Assembly (NCBI GenBank): GCA_001599715.1
Contig: BCHU01000003.1
Span: 1,860,001 to 1,924,000, forward strand
From: Phaeotremella fagi
Taxonomy: Eukaryota; Basidiomycota; Tremellomycetes; Tremellales; Phaeotremellaceae
Length of the DNA: 64,000 nt
Reading direction: 5' to 3'
A program made the translations under genes and the position numbers. Numbering within the stretch: the first letter of the stretch is position 1; every line of letters starts with the position of its first letter. Positions 57,481 to 64,000 of this stretch are shown here, piece after piece. The notes under the pieces were generated by a model. That model was not told the origin of the DNA and made no database searches. It saw only the letters and a list, made by a program, of their open reading frames with translations.

Positions 57481-59281
57481 ATGCAGCTCAACCACACCCT
57501 CTCATCTCTTCAAACATGGACTTATAGACCTCAAGCCATAGCCAAATGTTTCGTCTCTGATGTTTACAACCTATCCACGGTCGTGGCCCAAGGTCAAGAG
57601 AATGTGGTCTATGGTAGAGGTAAGCCTCATCGCCTGGATAGTCCACTGAGTACTGATCGTGCAACAGATGTTTTCTTGTTGAATCAGTTTCCTTGTAGGA
57701 TGGTAGAAATCGTTGGATGGGTTGCGGGTGTTGACGATAAAGAATCGAAATTGGATATCACCTGTAGGTCTTACATACCAAGATGGAGTTTGTGTTGATA
57801 ACAAAGAATAGTGGACGATGGAGATGGTCAAAACGTTTTGATCGTAACCATAAAATTGGAATTGAAAGTTCATTCAAAAGCAAAACCAGCACCAACCCCG
57901 ACGATCAATGGAAATTCAAAATACTATCTACCCGCTAAAGATCGAGTGAAGCGTAATCTCAACACTGAATCGACCCCAGCTTTACCGCGCTCAACTCTAA
58001 AGACGTATAACAGGGTCGATATTCGGGTGGGAGACACGGTCAAGATCGTTGGTAGAGTCGAAGAATGGTTTCGGAAACGGTACGACGGTTCTGGTGATTG
58101 GGTCAGACAGGTCGTAGTGGACCAAGCGTCTGGTGGGAGTTTTGGTATGTCCCCTTTGAGATGGTTTTGATGTTTTGTTAATGGATAATGAAGAGATTGT
58201 CGATTCGGAAGAACATTTCAATCATTGTTCCAAAGTCCTTGAACTTCATCGGAGTGTTTATTCAAAGGTGTTTGATATTCAGCTACAGAATCAGACGCAA
58301 TCTATACCATCATCTGGACTATCTTCGTATCCGGATTTCAGTGATACATTGAATACTTCAGAGATAGGTTCAGAGATATACGACAGAGAATACGAAGCTG
58401 AGGTAAGTGTCTTCAATGTGACAATCCTAACTCAATCATAGCTGCGGGATCCAACCAAATTGAAATCGAGTCATTTAACTGAACAAACGTTCAAAAGGTA
58501 CTTACTGGATTACATGTCAAAAACTACTATTTCAGTTTTCGAGACAACGGACACCTCTGAAAGAATGATTCTTTTAGGAGACTTATTCCCCGAATTCAAT
58601 TTTGGTCAAATCAGTCAAACAAATCCTGAGGTTCTATCGGATAGTCTAAAAGAGAACCAAAGTCAAGAAGATTCGTATTACCGTTCAAAAACTAATACCA
58701 AACTCCAACCCAACGCGTTAATCTACCACACCCTCCCCAGTCTACTCTCCAATCCGACTCTCAAAACTTTAGCCACTTTGATCATAACCAAACAAAACAA
58801 GAAACGGGAGAGATCACGTCGAGAAAGAATAAAACTTGGGACATTCACACTGAAAGATCGGGAGATTGAGGATGAAAGATTGAGCAAGGGGTTGAGTAGG
58901 ACTCATTATACACTTGACGAGAGGGAGTTGGAAGTTGCAGTTGTGGGATTGTTTAGATGGGGGCTAAGATGTGTTTCGGAGGATGGCGAGGTTGTTCAAA
59001 TCACCACCAAGACGGATGGATATATCCCCCTACCGAATGTAGTATTATTACCGCTAATCAAACAACTCCTACTCGAAGAAAAACAATCCCGCGAAAAATA
59101 TTTTTATTCAAAGAACGATACAAGGAGATATAATGGTCTAGGCGTTGATGAGGTCTGGGCACTTTTACGTGGATGTGAGACGAGATGGGAGAGGGTCGAA
59201 CGGTCTCTTGTTGAGGATGTTTTGAAGTTTGGCTTGGGGGGGAATGGGGTTGTTCGCTTTGGTGAGGGGTTTTGGGTTTAG
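57481..59281 (+). CDS. STN1: CST telomere-capping complex subunit Stn1
   Basis: OB-fold protein that caps telomeres and regulates fill-in synthesis with Cdc13/Ctc1 and Ten1. Exons 57481..57619, 57668..57763, 57812..58144, 58194..58402, 58442..59281; 538 aa. N-terminal LQTWTYRPQAIAKCFVSDVY leads into the OB fold, with the diagnostic FPCRMVEIVGWVAGVDDKE, then LDDGDGQNVLIVTIKLEL and VRVGDTVKIVGRV-like (read VDIRVGDTVKIVGRVE). The middle (residues about 195-290) is variable. The C-terminal region (TLDERELEVAVVGLFRWGLR onward) fits the winged-helix pair of Stn1. Fungal Stn1 proteins diverge strongly, so this is based on pattern rather than close similarity. EXO1, which resects uncapped telomeres, is also in this window. 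Confidence 0.85.
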
Positions 59282-59774
59282 GTTTGTAGATTATTGTATG
59301 AGAGTTTATAATTCGGCAATTGATGACTTTACGACATGGTACTGTGATGCATATTTAACGAAAATACTTGGGAATATGGAAGTTGTAAGCTACATGATAC
59401 TGAGACTCTGTTAAACTACTTTATTGGATCGTTTCACCGCTCCTAGGGTGATTCAGTTAGAAGTTGGTAGAATCCTATGAAATGACATGAGTTGGTGTGT
59501 ATTTTCGTAATGGTGTTTTTTTGTCATGGATAAATGAATGTGCGAATGAAGTCGAGTCGTGGGAATATATACAATGACTTGGAATATGTAAATGAAGGAT
59601 ATTTTGAGTCTGGTGTCTTGAAATTTCGGATTACATGAACATGAATTGGATATATGTATTTGTGTTGTGAGTCGTCATTTGTCGTATGGTGAAAACCATT
59701 TTGGTCGTTGAGTATTTTCGTCCAGCGAATGCTTTTACCGTTTGACCACTCCATCCTCCCTCCCCATCCTTCCC
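59282..59774. other. Intergenic between convergent genes
   Basis: 493 bases between the stops of STN1 (+) and the next gene (-). AT-rich, no gene recognised. Confidence 0.5.
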
Positions 59775-60899
59775 CTAAAATCCGAGACAATTTACAAAAG
59801 TTCTCACACAAATCCCACATCTACAAACGTCGTCCTCGACCAATACTTGTTTACGTCTGAAACGACAGAGCTGTCTAGCCTAAGAGTCATGATGATCAGT
59901 ATAAATGCTAAGCTCAAGGACATACCAAAAAAACAATTTCATTCGAAAAATCGTCTTTGGAACAAAAGTCGAGACAGATTATACCGTATGCTACCCAGTC
60001 CAATGTCCAGATTTCACTTGGTTTGTTTGAATTATCGAGTGTCGTCATAAAAGATACCATGTCTTCGGACGGTTTGTAAGGGATTTTCAATTGATAATAT
60101 AACCATGTCATTAAAGCTTCGAATTCTCTTCTTTCAATCAAGGTGATAGGAATTTGACGTTGTTGGGATCGAACGAATTGTTTTTCCATCTTTTCGTAAA
60201 TGTCCATCAAGGATAATCTATCGTCATGGTGTTTTCGGTACTGTCGTACATGTTGGTATTTTGGTTGAACTTCCCGTCGACCATGGTGTTGATGTTGATG
60301 GAGAGGCGAGATTTCGATAACCCATTCAGAACTAGGTTTTGGGGGTTCAGAATTGAATCTAACCTGTTCTTGTTGAAGAAACGTTTTATAGGTGTCATCT
60401 TCGATCAATTCCTCTTCTTCCTCTGATTCTTGAAGATCAGGTTCGGAGCTTCTTTCTTTACCTTTGGAAGATGGTGATGGTGGTGGGACCAAGAATCCTA
60501 GGGTTGTGTCTTTGATAGAATTCCAGACTGTCGATTGGGGAGGTAATGGATCATTTGGGGTGTAGGGTGGGGAGGACGGTGGTAGACTGATATGGGACAA
60601 GGCTTGGATCGGTGAACTGAGATTGTCGTGATGTTGCAGATGGATTGAAGGGGTAGGAGTTGGGGATGAGAGTAGATTGCAATAGGTGTTTCTATCGTCA
60701 GATGAAGATCTCTGTTGACGATCAAAAGAATAAGCTGAGTGATGGTAAGTAGATGATATCACTCAACGTTGCACTCACTGGGATTGCGATCCTCATTCTC
60801 GATGGATCTTTCAGATCTACCAACATATTCTTCATCCGTTATTCTAATCCAGTCCCCTACTGACCTATTTCTAGGTGTATGATGATGATTTGGATGCAT
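59775..60899 (-). CDS. Uncharacterised Pro/Ser-rich protein with a C-terminal Cys cluster
   Basis: 344 aa from exons 60899..60779, 60734..59926, 59879..59775. Residues 1-40 are hydrophilic; 45-130 are Ser/Pro/His-rich (ISLPPSSPPYTPNDP); an acidic block ESEEEEELIEDD follows. About 185-260 is a helical region with LSLMDIYEKMEKQF and LIERREFEALMTWLYYQLK, then an aromatic stretch WTLDWVAYGIICLDFCSK. The last exon adds ARQLCRFRRKQ and VCRCGICVRTFVNC, giving Cys in a tight cluster that could bind zinc or be lipidated. No family recognised. No signal peptide. The first exon shares a 197-bp divergent promoter with BTS1. Confidence 0.72.
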
Positions 60900-61096
60900 T
60901 GTTTTGAATGATTTTGGTAAGAAATTGATGCAAAAGATTGATGAGGTTATTGTTGTTGCTGGACCATCCGGTTAAGACAAAACCGAGGTAGTAGGCGTGC
61001 AGATCTGGCGTGCCTATCCTACTGTCTAACACGCCTAATTACCACTCTGCACTATAACTACCTTTCACCTATCATCACCAACAGTCACCAACTACG

Positions 61097-62347
61097 ATGG
61101 ATTATTCAAATTTAACATCGTATATAACATCACCAAAATGGTCAGAAAAGCAAGAGCAAGTGAGTAACAATAACAGGCAACGAGACACCGTCTAACTCCC
61201 GACAGACACTACTCGAACCTTACACCTATATATCAGCTAATCCAGGTAAAGAAATCCGAACAAGATTGATTCAAGCTTTCAATCTATGGCTGAACGTCCC
61301 CGATGATGATTTGGTAGTGATAAGATCTGTAGTTAGGATGTTACATAACGCTAGTCTGTTGTGGGTGAAATTGTATAACAAATTGGCCACCTCTAACTCA
61401 CCCATAGGATGGACGACGTGGAAGATGATTCTCAATTGAGAAGAGGGATCCCAGTCGCTCATTCCATCTATGGAATCCCACAGACTATCAACACGGCGAA
61501 TTACGTTTATTTTCAAGCTTTCCAAGAATTGGTCAAGCTGAGAAGTAGGAATAATGACGGTGGCAAAGGGAAGGAGAGGGATGATGGTGACCAAGAAGAT
61601 CTGATGGCTTTGGTTACGGGTTAGTATCGAGACCCACGCTGTACTGATCGTCAGAGGAACTACTTAATCTTCATCGTGGTCAGGGATTAGAACTTCTTTG
61701 GAGAGATAGTTTGACATGTCCAACGGAGGAGGAATACGTTCAAATGGTTTTAGGCAGTAGGTTGGATCTGGGTAACCAAGACTGACCATCAGAGACAGGA
61801 GGGTTATTCAGAATAGCGGTTAAATTAATGATGGCCAAATCGGAATCTAAAGTGTAAGTTTGTTTCATGGATACAACTGAGAACTCAAAGTGATTACGTC
61901 CCCTTGGTCAACCTGATATCGATTTATTTCCAAATTCGAGACGATTACATGAATCTACAATCTACCGAAGTGAGTAATTGTATTTGATTGAGCTTACGTT
62001 CTAGTACGCGGATAATAAAGGTTTCTGCGAAGATTTGACAGAAGGGAAGTTCAGTTTCCCAGTTGTCCATGGTGTTAGGGCGGACACGTCGAATAGACAG
62101 TTGTTGAGTGGGTATTACACTGATGCCTAATTAACACCACACAGATGTTCTTCAAAAACGAACCACGTCGGTTTCACTCAAGACACACACCGTTAGTTAT
62201 CTACGACATCACACCAAATCTTTTGAATACACTCGAGGGGTTCTGAAACAGATCATGAGTCAGATGGAAGATGAGGTAAAGAGGTTGGGTGGGAATAGGG
62301 AGTTGAATGGGATACTCGCTTTGTTGGGTGTTCCGGAGGGGTCATAG
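61097..62347 (+). CDS. BTS1: Geranylgeranyl diphosphate synthase
   Basis: Trans-prenyltransferase making C20 diphosphate for protein prenylation and isoprenoids. Eight exons: 61097..61159, 61206..61360, 61408..61619, 61655..61756, 61793..61853, 61891..61969, 62005..62107, 62145..62347; 325 aa. Conserved regions: [20 protein letters not shown], the first Asp-rich motif [15 protein letters not shown] (DDxxD) followed by [39 protein letters not shown], and the second Asp-rich motif [13 protein letters not shown], then [19 protein letters not shown]. Residues before the first motif (HNASLL) are small, as in C20-producing enzymes. A Lys/Asp-rich insertion after FQELVKLR is unusual. Introns are 34-52 nt, and several (35-37 nt) are ultrashort. 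Confidence 0.96.
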
Positions 62348-62605
62348 GGCAGTTCTATTCCAAGTCCACACCGTTAACGTTAGTTACGATCCTGTTTACT
62401 TATGATTGTACTTCTAGTGATTATGTATTTTTATCTATGACAACAAATATGAGTACAATCGATGACCAACTCTTCAAGGATACAGCGATCCTCCCATACA
62501 TGACTGAGATGGTACACCGAGCCAACGCCAGTGAGTGAGAGCATCCGTTACTCATGTAGTGAATCACACCTCTGAGTAAACATAAACCCAAAAGACCCAA
62601 ACACT

Positions 62606-63291
62606 CTAAAAAGAACCCCGAGGTACCTGTGGTAAACCTACGTGAATCAGCACCACATACCCAACCCAAACCAACCTTTAGAAACCTCTTTAGCCTTAGC
62701 CCCCAATTCTCGTTTCCTCAATTCACTCTTCCTCATCTCGAAAATACTTCTGTGTAGTGTGTATTTCTTATGGGTAGGTGGTGGGATCGCTGGTGTAATT
62801 GGTATCGAGGTGGTGGGTGTTGGTTCAGTTGATTTTGATTTTTTATCGTCTTTGTCGTTATCTTTATCTGATTTAACGGTTTTCTTCTCTTCCTTGTCTT
62901 TGTATTCTTTGATCACTTTTTGGATCTCTTCTGGTGTGGGTCCTGTAGCTACAGGTGCTTGGGGGATCAACGTTGCACTGGGATATCTATGTTAGTTGGG
63001 GTCTGATTTCGATGTGAATTGGATCTACATACAATCCACTATACATATTAGCCATTGACAGTCTTTTTGAGTAACATGGGCCACTCACGGATCAGTCAAA
63101 TGGTTATCACAAGTGTAAATGAAATCTTCAGTTTTCAACGTGGATAAAACAGTTTGTGTGGGTCGACGACAGATGTAACATGATCTTGGATTTCCTGTTT
63201 TCTGCAGTTGAAGTTGGATTGAGCCATGGTCTTGTCATGGACACAGGCTACTTACTCTTTCGTAATAGACGTTCTGAAGTGTTGACGACAT
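62606..63291 (-). CDS. VFA1: Vps4-associated protein Vfa1
   Basis: Small endosomal protein that binds the ESCRT-disassembly ATPase Vps4. Exons 63291..63256, 63201..63089, 62986..about 62680, plus a short last exon ending at 62606. N-terminal zinc-binding region LQNVYYERKTGNPRSCYICR, RPTQTVL and FIYTCDNHLTDP, with a CxxC and C-x2-H pair, then a charged Lys/Asp-rich linker and the C-terminal motif HRSIFEMRKSELRKRE that contacts the Vps4 MIT domain. The last junction is uncertain: a GTATGT donor and nearby GTTGGT compete, and the preferred end reads GLPQVPRGSF. Family assignment rests on both termini. Confidence 0.82.
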
Positions 63292-63398
63292 GATGGATAC
63301 AGTACTTGAAATGGATGGTTGTTGACGAAGAAAGGAAATGTTACGGTTAACCAACTTAAATTGTTATTGTTCACTTTCATTTTTACAACCATCTTTCA
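63292..63398. promoter_or_regulatory. Compact divergent promoter, VFA1 / UPF3
   Basis: Only 107 bases separate the divergent starts, the shortest divergent gap in the window. T-rich TTGTTATTGTTCACTTTCAT precedes UPF3. Confidence 0.45.
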
Positions 63399-63968
63399 AT
63401 GACTTCTAATCAAACTTCCACTTCAGCTTCAGCTTCAACCTCAACTTCAAGCACCAGAAACAAACTAGTAATCCGTAGACTACCCCCTACATTGCCTGAA
63501 GAAATATTCTGGAAATCTGTTCAACAATGGGTAAACGACGATACATGTCTATGGAAACAATACATCAAAGGGAGATTAGGTGATGAGTGGGTTACTTTTC
63601 ATACACCTCACTGACGCTATAGCTACGGTACCCATCCAACCTACTCCAGAGCCTACGTCCTCATCCCAAATCTAGATGCACTGGTTGCATTCCATAACGG
63701 ATTCGATGGCCATATCTTTAGATCAAAAGCTGGTATGTTTGATCTTACGCTGAGCTGATGTATAGGTATCGAATATCAAGCGGTCGTTGAATTTTCACCC
63801 ATGCAAAAGACACCTTATAAAATCAAAGTCAAACCTGACGCTAGACAATCGACTATTGATAACGGTAGGAAATCAGTTTTTGGACAGACTAACATTCAGA
63901 TCCAGATTATTTATCGTTCATCGAGAGTCTCTCTGCTCCACCTACAAAGCTTGCTGTGGAAGTCGCTC
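63399..63968 (+). CDS. UPF3: Nonsense-mediated decay factor Upf3 (partial at right edge)
   Basis: RNA-surveillance protein bridging Upf2 and the exon-junction complex or ribosome. Visible exons 63399..63586, 63623..63732, 63766..63864, 63900..63968; a GTGAGT donor follows and the gene continues past the window. A Ser/Thr-rich N-terminal stretch precedes the Upf3 RNP-type domain: NKLVIRRLPPTLPEEIFWK, YSRAYVLIPNLDALVAFHNG, FDGHIFRSKAGIEYQAVVEF, SPMQKTPYKIK and DPDYLSFIESL. These are the standard Smg4/Upf3 blocks in order. Introns are 33-36 nt. Basic C-terminal region not seen. Confidence 0.92.
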
Positions 63969-64000
63969 GTGAGTACAAATCAAAGTCGACGGACTGATCC

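Overview
The window is a gene-dense stretch of a basidiomycete genome. It is most like a tremellomycete (Cryptococcus/Kwoniella relatives). The grounds are very many short introns (about 30-60 nt, with CTRAY-type branch sites close to the 3' AG), fungal-type protein families, and fungus-specific subunits such as KGD4, SWP1, VFA1 and RNA15. Thirty-eight protein-coding genes and one gene relic can be supported. I assigned exons by eye from donor/acceptor signals, reading-frame closure and family conservation; in most models every exon closes in frame and gives a family-typical length.

Left part (1-32.4 kb) is conserved housekeeping sequence: 3' part of HSF1 (cut by the window start, inside an intron), an alpha/beta-hydrolase-like protein, EXO1, a small coiled-coil protein, KGD4, HEM12, a short-chain dehydrogenase, a large KDM3-type JmjC histone demethylase, an SRRM1-like splicing protein, a D-2-hydroxyacid dehydrogenase, DUS3, a small CsbD-like protein with a duplicated exon, SEC61 alpha, a GT71 mannosyltransferase, MRPL27 (mL41) and SEC23.

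Middle part (about 32.4-48.8 kb) looks accessory. It holds a tandem array of three small secreted six-cysteine proteins plus a decayed fourth copy, a divergent member on the other strand, a larger secreted protein that looks like two of the same modules joined, two intronless signal-peptide-bearing proteins of the bacterial MdpB / phage tail-collar family (probable horizontal transfer), a DMT-type transporter and a tandem pair of intronless orphan genes made by a duplication of about 1.05 kb. SWP1 and a carboxymuconolactone-decarboxylase-like gene are interspersed. Intergenic gaps here are larger than elsewhere.

Right part (48.8-64 kb) returns to conserved genes: a multi-pass membrane protein, a cytosolic GH31 alpha-glucosidase, RNA15/CstF-64, SEC62, SHY1/SURF1, STN1 (CST telomere complex), an unknown Pro/Ser-rich protein, geranylgeranyl diphosphate synthase (BTS1), VFA1 and the 5' part of UPF3 (cut by the window end).

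Functional themes are ER translocation, glycosylation and secretion (SEC61, SEC62, SEC23, SWP1, GT71), mitochondria (KGD4, MRPL27, SHY1), DNA ends (EXO1, STN1) and RNA processing or decay (SRRM1, RNA15, UPF3, DUS3). The most unusual items are the secreted tail-collar pair, the secreted cysteine-module family, two GC-AG introns in two mitochondrial-protein genes with similar leader tracts, and many micro-exons (7-20 nt) and ultrashort introns (30-38 nt).
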